In this document: positions 16,778-25,556 of the stretch, in pieces
Layout: each line of letters opens with the position of its first letter
How positions within the stretch are numbered: position 1 is the first letter of the stretch
Assembly (NCBI GenBank): GCA_964593555.1
Contig: CAZQIC010000011.1
Location: 1 to 56,635 of the forward strand
DNA length: 56,635 nt
Direction: 5' to 3'
Origin: CAZQIC01 sp964593555
GTDB lineage: Bacteria; Bacteroidota; Bacteroidia; JAFLBG01
The notes under the pieces: generated by a model
The model's database searches: none
What the model saw: the letters and a program-made list of their open reading frames with translations, nothing else
Told to the model about the DNA's origin: nothing
Program-made: the position numbers and the translations under genes

Positions 16778-17638
16778 ATGAAAGAAGGTCCGATTGTAAG
16801 TGTATGTATTCCCCTTTGGAATAAAGAGGCCTATGTTGAAGAAATGTTATTTTCGGTTATCAATCAAACCTATAAAAGTTTAGAAATAATTATTTCTGAT
16901 AACGCATCAACGGATAGATCCATTGAACTTATCAGCAAGTTTAATGATCCTCGCATTAAAATATATTCCAACCCGGAGAATATGGGAGGCATGTATAATT
17001 TCAGAAAAATATTTACTTATGCGACCGGTAAATACATGACATACCTTTCTGCTGATGATGCTTTGGATCTGACAACAATAGAAAAAGCCATAACAATACT
17101 TGAAGATCCGAAGAATCAGGATATTGTTTTTGTGAATAGTTATATTGATATAATTAATGAAGCGAGTGAAAGGATACTCATAAAAAAATATCCCTTTGGG
17201 AGCGGACGCTTATCTTCTTATTGGGCTATAAGATCTAATTTTATTTATGGCTCTAATATTCTTGGTGAACCCAATGGCACTGTTTGGAAAAAAGAATGTT
17301 ACGATAAAATGCCGGAACCAAAATTTATTAATGGAAATGGCTGGACTGCCGACCTTGATATAATGATGGAGTGTTTATTACAAGGAAATACATACATGAT
17401 ACCTGAACCATTGGCTAAATTTAGGATATCTTCTACATCAAACAGTAGTACAATTTTAAAATCATCACAGGCAAAATTATTCAGGGAATATGTTTTTGCT
17501 TTATATAAGGATAAAAGGTATAACCTTTCTTTTATGTGGGTTATTGTAAGTTCAATTACTTCTTTTATAATGCAAATTGCGAGAAATATGTTCTATAAGA
17601 TTTATATTAAAAAAATAAGTAAGAAACGAATTGCTTAA
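16778..17638 (+). CDS. GT2 family glycosyltransferase
   Basis: A 286-aa GT-A transferase. The N-terminus has VSVCIPLWNKEAYVEE, the first Asp region ISDNASTDRS and a metal-binding region YLSADDAL, all expected of inverting family 2 enzymes. The C-terminal 45 residues contain a hydrophobic stretch (MWVIVSSITSFIMQIA) then a basic tail, suggesting peripheral attachment to the inner membrane. It is the last gene of the plus-strand operon and the only ordinary chain-extending transferase in it. Donor and acceptor are unknown. Confidence 0.85.
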   Translation: MKEGPIVSVCIPLWNKEAYVEEMLFSVINQTYKSLEIIISDNASTDRSIELISKFNDPRIKIYSNPENMGGMYNFRKIFTYATGKYMTYLSADDALDLTTIEKAITILEDPKNQDIVFVNSYIDIINEASERILIKKYPFGSGRLSSYWAIRSNFIYGSNILGEPNGTVWKKECYDKMPEPKFINGNGWTADLDIMMECLLQGNTYMIPEPLAKFRISSTSNSSTILKSSQAKLFREYVFALYKDKRYNLSFMWVIVSSITSFIMQIARNMFYKIYIKKISKKRIA

Positions 17639-17674
17639 TTGTTATGGAGTAGGGGCCAACAACTACTTTTTTAT
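17639..17674 (+). terminator. Possible terminator between convergent operons
   Basis: TTGTT (17639-17643) plus GG pairs with CC plus AACAA (17656-17662), with a 2-base bulge and an 8-base loop. A T-rich tract follows on the plus strand, inside the 3' end of the convergent gene. The 24-base gap between the two stops consists of this hairpin. Moderate support only. Confidence 0.4.
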
Positions 17675-20320
17675 TTCATTTATTTTTTCCATCTCTATCC
17701 ACCTGTCGTGAACTTCCTGATTTGAAAATACTTTTTTGTTTATGGAGGTCTCCGCTATCTGACCTAAATAATAACGCCAGGCACCAATATTACCAATGCC
17801 TATTTTTTGGTTTGTATTTTTGTATGGTTCCTGCAATAGCAATGTATGTGTTAATGTTCCATTTTGGTATATTTCCATCTTATTTGAAAAAACATTCATT
17901 ACACAATAAACCCAACCTTTATTTATAACGGGAACAGAATAACTTTTTCCATTTGTTCCAAAATAATAATTATCAGTACCCTTTTCGTTTGCAATCAAAA
18001 AACCTGCGGTATCTGTCATATTACCAATGAGAGTTGCGAATTTATAAACCTGTTGTTGTGGTTTAAAAATCAGTTCGACCGAAAATTCCTGAGGTAATGA
18101 AATAGGTTCTATGCCTTCTGAATGATCGACTCTTGTTTTTATCCCAACACTATCACTAGTATATTTTGAATGAAACAGGGTGGAATTGTCGGGCTTAAGG
18201 TACTCTGCTTCCGGAATTTTATTTTTTATTGGCCTTAACAAAAACATAGAACGATTTGTACCTTCAATTTTATACTTTGCTGCAACGGCTGCAATTGGCC
18301 GGGGCATGAAGAGATAATTACAATAATCAGGTTCAAAAAACACTGTAAAAGATGAATCTATAATGTCTTTTTCCCAGCGTCTGAGGTCTGAATACAATAC
18401 AACCTCTAATATACTAGGGTTGAAAGCAGATTTTATTTTATTTCCATTGTAGTACAATCCTTGGTAATGCCATGCTGTAAGCGTATAGTTCTTTTCATTT
18501 GGCAGGGTATTCCTTACTATAAAGTTCTCATTGCTTTTAAGCTGGTTTTCTTCTTCCTGGTTTTTGATCCTATCATTTGTCTGATAAAATTGTTCTTTGA
18601 TCTTTTTGGTGTTTGATAATATGTCGAAAAAGGAAAACGAGATAATATAAACAAAAACAAAAAACAACGCATTAAGAGCTATAAGATTCTTTGTCCTCAC
18701 ATGTTCCCATAAGATATCGCCCAATATAGGTAGTAAGAAAAAGCAAGGAATTGTGGCGTTAAAAAACTGGAAATTATGACTTCTCCCCTGGAAGTAAAGA
18801 AAAAAACCAAAACCTAAAACTGTTAGTAAAAGTATAATAACAGATTTTGGAGTAATGTCTTTTTGTAGCCATTTTACAATGACGTACAATATGCTGATCA
18901 TATAAATAATACTGACAATGTTCCAGGGATGAATTAAGACCATTGGCAAGGAAGCGAAACCTGTCTTTCCAAATAATATGATATAGGTGAATAATAGACT
19001 TACGTCAGGTACTTTGCCATAAGAAATAAAGATGATCAACTTGTAAAGATTAAAAATTACAAATAGACATGTGGCGCCGATAACCACATGTTGAATCATT
19101 TTTTTTATGTTTATTTTTTTTGCCTCATCATAAAAATCATTATAAACATTGATTAAAACCCATGTTATATAACTTAGTATTCCTATCTCGGGATTCCATA
19201 AAACAAAAATTCCCATTAACCCAAAAGTTAAATAGTAAATTTTCTTAGACTTTTTGCTTAGATACCAACCGGTTAAAAAAAACAACAAGCTCGGTATGAG
19301 CCATCTAATTGGCCAAAATGAAAAGGCAGCACCGAAATTAATTAAAAGAAATGAAGCACCTAGGTATGGATATATAATGACAGATGTAATTCCCAGAAAC
19401 AAAATGAGTTTATTGGAAACATAACGTTTTAGAAAAAAGAAATTTAATGTAAATGATAAGCCGAGTAGCAATGATAATACTAAGGTGAATTTTAGAATAC
19501 TAAGGCCAATAACCTGAAATATTAAATTTAAAAAATGAGGATATAATCCATATGTATTGGTAAAGCCGTCTACTAACATAGGGCTTCCGGCATACACCTG
19601 CGTCATTGAATAATATACCGCGTTAAAATCATATTTATTTTCGTAGGTATAAGGAAAAAGGAAAGTGTGGATAACAACGATGCACAGAATTAGTCCTGCG
19701 ATAAATAAATTTCCGGGAACTAAAAAGAAGAAATTATAAAAAGATTTTTTTTCCCAATTGTATTTTTTTAATCCGAATAAAAAAAGGCTGTAAATAATAG
19801 GAACAATAATAAAGGTGTATAACAGCAGGTGGCTGCCCAAAAACAATTCTCTGAAAAAGAACTCGTAATTTGTTTTGCATTCTACATCTCTTATGTTTTC
19901 GGCTTTGTCTCCTGAAAAAGGATTGTTTGCTGCAAAATCCTGATAAATTACAAAGGCGATAACTAAAACAATGAATGTGGTGATATAATTAAAGCTACTG
20001 CTATTTGCTATCTTTTTAATTATTTCCAGTTTGTTAAATAGATAATAAGATAACAGTATAAAAGTAGGAATAAGTACCATGCCCAGTTTTACCAATAAGG
20101 ATTCCATTGGTTCGGGCTTCGGATTTCCAGAGAAAGTAATTTTTGTTACATAATCTAATAATTCCTTTACATCGGGATGATAATAGATACTAATTAAATA
20201 GGCAACAAAAGCATATGCAACAGAAGAGAATAAAATGGAAAACATCCATTTTAATATTTCTCCTTTAAGCAATGATGAAGAACCAGCTTGAATTTTTTGT
20301 TTGGGAACTTTTTTATTCAT
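17663..20320 (-). CDS. Large polytopic membrane protein with C-terminal LamG-like domain
   Basis: An 885-aa protein that I cannot assign to a named family. A Lys-rich tail is followed by about 13-14 hydrophobic segments up to about residue 560, an architecture like GT-C transferases or O-antigen ligase/polymerase-type proteins. A soluble segment follows, and the last 150 residues read as a concanavalin/LamG beta sandwich (EFSVELIFKP, WVYCVMNVFSNKMEIYQNG, IGIGNIG). The LamG domain is probably periplasmic and may bind glycan. It ends the minus-strand block rfbH, YerE-like, SDR-GT2 fusion, this gene, so it may use the lipid-linked sugar made upstream. No clear DxD or DE catalytic pair could be fixed by eye. 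Confidence 0.65.
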   Translation of the reverse strand: MNKKVPKQKIQAGSSSLLKGEILKWMFSILFSSVAYAFVAYLISIYYHPDVKELLDYVTKITFSGNPKPEPMESLLVKLGMVLIPTFILLSYYLFNKLEIIKKIANSSSFNYITTFIVLVIAFVIYQDFAANNPFSGDKAENIRDVECKTNYEFFFRELFLGSHLLLYTFIIVPIIYSLFLFGLKKYNWEKKSFYNFFFLVPGNLFIAGLILCIVVIHTFLFPYTYENKYDFNAVYYSMTQVYAGSPMLVDGFTNTYGLYPHFLNLIFQVIGLSILKFTLVLSLLLGLSFTLNFFFLKRYVSNKLILFLGITSVIIYPYLGASFLLINFGAAFSFWPIRWLIPSLLFFLTGWYLSKKSKKIYYLTFGLMGIFVLWNPEIGILSYITWVLINVYNDFYDEAKKINIKKMIQHVVIGATCLFVIFNLYKLIIFISYGKVPDVSLLFTYIILFGKTGFASLPMVLIHPWNIVSIIYMISILYVIVKWLQKDITPKSVIILLLTVLGFGFFLYFQGRSHNFQFFNATIPCFFLLPILGDILWEHVRTKNLIALNALFFVFVYIISFSFFDILSNTKKIKEQFYQTNDRIKNQEEENQLKSNENFIVRNTLPNEKNYTLTAWHYQGLYYNGNKIKSAFNPSILEVVLYSDLRRWEKDIIDSSFTVFFEPDYCNYLFMPRPIAAVAAKYKIEGTNRSMFLLRPIKNKIPEAEYLKPDNSTLFHSKYTSDSVGIKTRVDHSEGIEPISLPQEFSVELIFKPQQQVYKFATLIGNMTDTAGFLIANEKGTDNYYFGTNGKSYSVPVINKGWVYCVMNVFSNKMEIYQNGTLTHTLLLQEPYKNTNQKIGIGNIGAWRYYLGQIAETSINKKVFSNQEVHDRWIEMEKINEIKK

Positions 20321-20363
20321 TATTTTAATTTCGCATTGGCATAGGATAGAAAATTAAATTTCT

Positions 20364-22313
20364 CTATTTAAATTTGTTAACCTCTTCCGGTTGATTATAA
20401 TATTTACCTTTTCGTATGATAGATTTACGAATGTATTTGGGTCTTCCTTTACTTTCTTCCAATACTTTTCCAAGATATTCTCCCAAAATTGAAATCCCTA
20501 ATAAATTAATTCCTCCAAAAAATAAAATTAAAACTATGATGGTTGTTAAACCATGAGGAATTTCAGGCATCATTATTTTTGCAATGATCTGCACGATCAG
20601 CGCAACAAAGGAGAGGAGGGTCAGAGTAATTCCTGCATAACTTAACATTTCAAGTGGCACGAAACTAAAACTAAAAATTCCTTTTTTAGCCCAGGAGATA
20701 TTTTTACGCCAATTGTTAGTGGACTCGCCAAACACACGTTTCGGCCTGAAATAATGTACACCTGTTTGTTTAAATCCAACCCATGCTCTTAATCCGCGTA
20801 GAAACTGTTCCTTTTCAGGTAATGCTAATAAATGAGTAATTACTTTTCTATCGATAAAAGAAAAATCGCCTGCATCTAAAGGAATATTAATGTTGGATAA
20901 TTTTTTAAACACTTTATAAAATGTTCGATAAAAATAGATCAGTATTTGATTTCCTTCCCGTTTATCTCTTATACCATAAATAACCTCATACCCTTCTTTC
21001 CATTTTGAATAAAATTCAGGAATAGTCTCTGGAGTGTCTTGAAGGTCTCCTTCGAGCCAGATCACAGCATTACCGGTTGAAATACCTGAACCGCTTATGA
21101 GTGCTGCTTGGGAACCAAAATTTCTGGAATGTTCAACTGCAATTACATGATGATCTTCAGATGTAATTTTTTTTAATACCACATTTGTATCGTCCGGACT
21201 TCCATCATTCACAAAAATTATTTCATAATCTACTCCCATTTTCTTGAACACCTGGGTAAGCCGTTGATGCATTATAGGAATTGCTTGTCCATCCATATAA
21301 CAAGCAATTATTGCAGATAACTTATCTCTTTTATCAGCGGCAGGAGGAATATAACCTTGTGACCACTCAATCGTTTTTTGCAATCCATCTTTTAAAGACG
21401 TGCTTGCTTTCCAGTTTAAAATTTTAGCGGCTAAAGCAGCATCACCGTACCATTCGGTTAAATCCCAGGCGCGGTTTGGCATACTGCTCCAGACGGGCTC
21501 TTGTTGCATTTTAAAAATATCAGCGACTTCTTTTGTTAAATCTTTTATACTTGTTTTTATACCAGAGGCAATATTTAAACATTGTCCTTTGGCTTGTTCA
21601 ATTCCTTTTGTAGCTGCCAGAATTGTGGCTTCTATAGCGTCGTCAATAAAAACAAAATCCCTGGAGATTTCCGGATTTACCAATGGTGGATATTTTTTTT
21701 CCTTTCCTTCTTTTATTAAAGCAGGAATTAATCTGTCCGAAGCTTCGTAAGGCCCGTAAATAGAGTAATAGCGTAATTGAATAACGGGTAGCTTCTCTGT
21801 TTCACCGAGGTATTTAATATAATAAGCCGAAGCAACTTTACTTACAGCGTATTCGCTATTAGGTTTTAATTCGTCGGTTTCTTTTGGTGCTTTGCTATTT
21901 GAGCCATATTCGGAAGATGATCCGCCCTGAACAAATGCAGTAAAGTCAAATGTTTTAGCCACGCTTATCAAATTCATCAAACCAATAATATTGGTCTCAA
22001 AAATTTTATCTGTTTCTTTTTGGTAAGCAAATGCTCCATATGTGGAGAGATTAAAAATGGTTTTGAACCGCTGCTTCTCAAAAATAGTTTCTAAAGAATA
22101 CTTATTAGTAAGATCTGCGTTAAGGATTTTATCCGATGGTACATCAGCTAATCTGTATGGAGTAGAGGTTTGATGTGTAACGGCATAACAATCGCTGCGG
22201 ACCTTTGAGATAGCAAAAAATAAGTTCGCGCCAATAAATCCTCCGGCACCAAACACCGCAATGGGTCCTTGTAGTTTTTTAATTTCAGTTATAAGGAATT
22301 CTTGCTGGGACAT
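20364..22313 (-). CDS. Fusion of NAD-dependent sugar SDR and GtrB-like polyprenyl-phosphate glycosyltransferase
   Basis: A single 649-aa reading frame with two enzymes. Residues 1-325 form an extended SDR: GAGGFIG at 22-28, Ser cluster SSSEYG, and Tyr155-x3-Lys159 (YAVSK) intact. Residues 331-649 form a GT-A domain with VNDGS (Asp370) and EGDLQD (421-426), then two membrane helices (about 560-620), as in GtrB/DPM1. There is no stop or frameshift at the junction. It starts 5 bases after the YerE-like stop. The SDR half could reduce the keto group of a YerE-type product and pass it straight to polyprenyl phosphate (inference). An epimerase role is equally possible. Confidence 0.85.
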   Translation of the reverse strand: MSQQEFLITEIKKLQGPIAVFGAGGFIGANLFFAISKVRSDCYAVTHQTSTPYRLADVPSDKILNADLTNKYSLETIFEKQRFKTIFNLSTYGAFAYQKETDKIFETNIIGLMNLISVAKTFDFTAFVQGGSSSEYGSNSKAPKETDELKPNSEYAVSKVASAYYIKYLGETEKLPVIQLRYYSIYGPYEASDRLIPALIKEGKEKKYPPLVNPEISRDFVFIDDAIEATILAATKGIEQAKGQCLNIASGIKTSIKDLTKEVADIFKMQQEPVWSSMPNRAWDLTEWYGDAALAAKILNWKASTSLKDGLQKTIEWSQGYIPPAADKRDKLSAIIACYMDGQAIPIMHQRLTQVFKKMGVDYEIIFVNDGSPDDTNVVLKKITSEDHHVIAVEHSRNFGSQAALISGSGISTGNAVIWLEGDLQDTPETIPEFYSKWKEGYEVIYGIRDKREGNQILIYFYRTFYKVFKKLSNINIPLDAGDFSFIDRKVITHLLALPEKEQFLRGLRAWVGFKQTGVHYFRPKRVFGESTNNWRKNISWAKKGIFSFSFVPLEMLSYAGITLTLLSFVALIVQIIAKIMMPEIPHGLTTIIVLILFFGGINLLGISILGEYLGKVLEESKGRPKYIRKSIIRKGKYYNQPEEVNKFK

Positions 22314-22318
22314 TTATT

Positions 22319-24052
22319 TTAGGTTGATTCAATTTGTATTGGTTTTGCAAATGGTTCCATTTCTGTTATGGGATGACCATAGGCAATTTTAGGATATACG
22401 TTGGTATGTGGATCAACCATTACCTGTAACAAAAAAGGTGTATTCGGTTCGCTCCACAATTGTTGCAATCCACTTTCAATTTCAGTCTCATCATTAACTG
22501 TGCAGGAGTTAATGGTATACGCTTTTGCTATGGCCTCAAAATTTGGTGCATTGTAACCCCAGAATGTAGATTGATACCGGCCATTGAAATAACTGTCCTG
22601 GAATTGTCGTATCATTCCAAGGCAACGGTTGTTGAGAATAACGATTTTTACAGGTAAATTATTTCTCACAATGGTTTGTAGCTCCTGTATGTTGAGTTGA
22701 AATCCTCCATCACCCGCAATACAAACTACCGGTTTGTTTTTATTGGCGAGGCAAATACCTATTGAAGCAGGCAATGCGAAACCCATAGCGCCCATTCCAC
22801 CTGATGTAATAAAAGTTTGATCACTTGTTAACTCTAACGATTGAGCAGTCCACATTTGATGGCTGCCTACATCCGCTACAAAACTTTTTGCTTCCGATGA
22901 GTGTTTTGATAACTGATGCAAAAAGATATTTGGATTAATACCTTTTACGCGATCTTTTAATTCATTTGTATCCGGCCATTGTTTTTTTAATGCATGTAGT
23001 TCCTCTGACCAAGGTAAATATGATGCTGAAATTTTATTTTTTGAAAAAAATGAGTTTGCTGTGTTTAAAAAATCTTCTGCATCTGCCACTACTTTTTTAC
23101 ATCCAAGTACCCGGTTATTAATTTCTGCTTCTTCACAATCAATATGATAAATTGTTCTGTTGCCTTTAAAATCTGCTGTGTTTGCACTTGTTTGGCGTAT
23201 GTCTAAACGGCTGCCGATAACAATGATCAAATCACTATGACCTATTGCCATATTGGCCCAGCGGTTGCCATAACTTCCTATAAATCCTATTCTTAATGGA
23301 TGTTCATACGGTAATAAATCTATTCCAAGAAGGGAGGTAACAAGTGGAATATTGATTTTTTCTAAAAAAGTTAGAAATAATTTTTCACTGGAAGAGGCAC
23401 GCACACCTCGCCCGGCTAAAATTAATGGGCGTTTACTTTTTTCTAAATCATTTTTTAATTCCTGAAAGAACGAATCATTTAAAACTGTTGAAGTATTTTT
23501 TTTTCGTTCAATTATTTTTATTTCGCCCGGTTCAATTTCAGCGCGCTGCATGTCCATTGGTACATCAATTATCACCGGCCCTGGTCGTCCGCTAATAGCT
23601 GTTTCATAAGCTTCCGCAAAAACTCCCGGTAGCTGTTCCGGAGATGTAATACGATATGCTTTTTTGATTATAGGTAAAGCCATTGACACTATATCGGTTT
23701 CCTGGAAACCTAATTGTCGTATTGCTTTGGTCCCACGTTGTTCATTAGGGTTTACTTGTCCGGTGATAAATATGGCAGGGGAGGAATCAAAATAACAGCT
23801 TGCAATACCGGTAAGTAAATTAGTCGCTCCTGGTCCGCTTGTTGCCAATGCCACTCCGGGTTTATTACTTATACGCGCCATACCATCAGCGGCAAATGCC
23901 GCACCCTGTTCGTGGTGCATAGTAATTATGTCAATACCTTTAATATCTGCTATTGCGTCTAGTATATGTGTGATCATACCACCCGACAATTCAAATACAT
24001 GACTAATGCCCTGCACTTTTAAAAAGGAAGCTATGAAGTAAGCTGCTTTCAT
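22319..24052 (-). CDS. YerE-like ThDP-dependent enzyme (acetolactate synthase homologue)
   Basis: A 577-aa ThDP enzyme of the acetolactate synthase fold. The activating Glu48 lies in MHHEQGAAFAADG, the central FAD/Rossmann-like domain follows, and the ThDP/Mg motif is GDGGFQLN with N near 445-475 (NNRCLGMIRQFQ). By sequence alone it could be called a catabolic or biosynthetic acetolactate synthase. No ilvN, ilvC or ilvD is nearby. Instead rfbH lies directly upstream and the SDR-GT2 fusion 5 bases downstream. In Yersinia the homologue YerE attaches a two-carbon unit from pyruvate to CDP-4-keto-3,6-dideoxyglucose in yersiniose synthesis. That assignment rests on context. Confidence 0.75.
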   Translation of the reverse strand: MKAAYFIASFLKVQGISHVFELSGGMITHILDAIADIKGIDIITMHHEQGAAFAADGMARISNKPGVALATSGPGATNLLTGIASCYFDSSPAIFITGQVNPNEQRGTKAIRQLGFQETDIVSMALPIIKKAYRITSPEQLPGVFAEAYETAISGRPGPVIIDVPMDMQRAEIEPGEIKIIERKKNTSTVLNDSFFQELKNDLEKSKRPLILAGRGVRASSSEKLFLTFLEKINIPLVTSLLGIDLLPYEHPLRIGFIGSYGNRWANMAIGHSDLIIVIGSRLDIRQTSANTADFKGNRTIYHIDCEEAEINNRVLGCKKVVADAEDFLNTANSFFSKNKISASYLPWSEELHALKKQWPDTNELKDRVKGINPNIFLHQLSKHSSEAKSFVADVGSHQMWTAQSLELTSDQTFITSGGMGAMGFALPASIGICLANKNKPVVCIAGDGGFQLNIQELQTIVRNNLPVKIVILNNRCLGMIRQFQDSYFNGRYQSTFWGYNAPNFEAIAKAYTINSCTVNDETEIESGLQQLWSEPNTPFLLQVMVDPHTNVYPKIAYGHPITEMEPFAKPIQIEST

Positions 24053-24072
24053 CTATATCTAATTTTCACTTT

Positions 24073-24151
24073 TCTGATTGTCTGATGGAATACGCCATCT
24101 TTTATATTTATTTCTGGTGGTGTTTGCTTTTCGCAAACATGGCTATTTCAT
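24073..24151 (-). repeat. Structured intergenic repeat, copy B (short form)
   Basis: Read on the minus strand, it begins 4 bases after the rfbH stop with ATGAAATAGCCAT (24151 to 24139). The hairpin that follows, TGTTTGC/GCAAACA with a 5-base loop (24139-24121), is identical to copy A. ATGGCGTATTCC follows, then ATCAGACAATCA. The 20-base second hairpin of copies A and D is absent. Ends about 20 bases before the YerE-like start. Confidence 0.8.
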
Positions 24152-24155
24152 GAAT

Positions 24156-25460
24156 TTATTTTTTATTCCAATTTTTTAAAACACTTTCGATGTAATCGAA
24201 TGTTTCCTGGGTATAATGTGGTGCAGCTCCAACGAAAAATACTTCTTCCAATACGCGGTTTGCATTGGGGTATTTTTTATAATTATCCAAAGATTCGTAA
24301 GCAGGATGCTGCAAAATATTTCCAGCGAAATAATTTCTAGTTTGAATCCTGTGGTCTTCCAGGTATTGCACGAGGTTGCGTTTTAATATTTTGCTTTCAC
24401 AGATAAAAGGAGTTCCAAACCAACTGGTATGAGCTTTTGGATGTTCTTTTAAAGTTCTCACCCCAGGGATATATTTTTCGAATAAAGCATCCATAAGCTG
24501 TTTGTTCTGCCGTCTTTTTGCGTGGATCTCATCATATTTAATAAGTTGTGCAGATCCAATGGCGCCTTGCAGATCAAGTGGTTTTAAATTATATCCAATT
24601 TCTGTGAAATAATATTTGTGATCAATAATGGCATCGCTGTGTTTCATCCATTTATCAAAACGGTTTCCACAAGTGCCACATGCTAATAAGTTTGAAGAAC
24701 CAACGCAGTAACAATCTCTTCCCCACCATGCAATACGACGGGCGGTTTTCATTAACATTTCATCATTGGATGAAACCATTCCACCTTCACCCGTACTGAT
24801 GTGATGAGCAGGATAAAATGAACATGAGCTGGCGACACTAAAATCACTGAGTAGTTTGTTTTCCCAACGACTTCCAAGACTATCACAGTTATCCAGAATA
24901 AGATGAATGTTATGTTTTTTACATAATGCCAAAATAAAATCCATATCAGGAGCATTGCCTAAAACAGGAGAGACAACAATGCCACGGGTTTTCGAAGTAA
25001 TTTTCGATTCAATTTGTTGAATGTCAAAATTTAAATCATCCATGGAAATATCAACAAACACAGGCACCAAGCGATTCTGAAAAATAGGAGCAATGGTTGT
25101 TGGGAAACCTACTGGAGAAACAATCAATTCATCATTGTCATTCCATTTAAAATAACTCTTCAGTGCAGTAAACATAACCAGGTTAGCGGAACTGCCCGAG
25201 TTTACCATTAAGGAGTGAGAGAGATTAAATTTTTTAGAAAATTGACTTTCAAATTTATGAATATGTTCGCCAGCTGAGAGCCATTTACCTGTAAGTATGG
25301 CGGAGAACATGCCAATTACTTCCTCGTTATCCCAATACGGTCCTGAATAGTATACGCTATCTTTATCGGGGTCAAATTTTTTATCTTTATTATAAACAAA
25401 ACGGAACACTTCATTTTCGTTTGCCACATCCCGGATAAGGTTCGCGATCTTGTTTTTCAT
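24156..25460 (-). CDS. rfbH: CDP-4-keto-6-deoxyglucose 3-dehydratase (E1)
   Basis: Removes the C3 hydroxyl of CDP-4-keto-6-deoxyglucose using PMP and a [2Fe-2S] cluster. It belongs to the aminotransferase fold but has His219-His220 (FYPAHHISTGEGG) where aminotransferases keep the PLP Lys, the hallmark of RfbH/DdhC. Cluster cysteines are visible: Cys192, Cys240-x-Cys242 (GRDCYC) and Cys251/Cys254 before GNRFDKW. The 434-aa length is normal for the family. Its electron partner (RfbI/DdhD reductase, E3) is not in the window. It starts the minus-strand block with the YerE-like gene. The pair gives a 3,6-dideoxy-4-keto sugar and its branched derivative. Confidence 0.93.
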   Translation of the reverse strand: MKNKIANLIRDVANENEVFRFVYNKDKKFDPDKDSVYYSGPYWDNEEVIGMFSAILTGKWLSAGEHIHKFESQFSKKFNLSHSLMVNSGSSANLVMFTALKSYFKWNDNDELIVSPVGFPTTIAPIFQNRLVPVFVDISMDDLNFDIQQIESKITSKTRGIVVSPVLGNAPDMDFILALCKKHNIHLILDNCDSLGSRWENKLLSDFSVASSCSFYPAHHISTGEGGMVSSNDEMLMKTARRIAWWGRDCYCVGSSNLLACGTCGNRFDKWMKHSDAIIDHKYYFTEIGYNLKPLDLQGAIGSAQLIKYDEIHAKRRQNKQLMDALFEKYIPGVRTLKEHPKAHTSWFGTPFICESKILKRNLVQYLEDHRIQTRNYFAGNILQHPAYESLDNYKKYPNANRVLEEVFFVGAAPHYTQETFDYIESVLKNWNKK

Positions 25461-25556
25461 TTATAGCGTCTAAGAAACTTTATATGAGTGAAATTAATAA
25501 AAAATATGGCGATTAAGCCAAATTAATAATTTCAAACTAGCGAAAAATGGATATAT

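Noticed and set aside
22319..24052. ilvB, acetolactate synthase for branched amino acids
   Set aside because: No ilvN, ilvC, ilvD or leu genes are near; it lies between rfbH and a sugar SDR-GT2 gene, so a YerE-like role is preferred. Sequence alone does not exclude ilvB.
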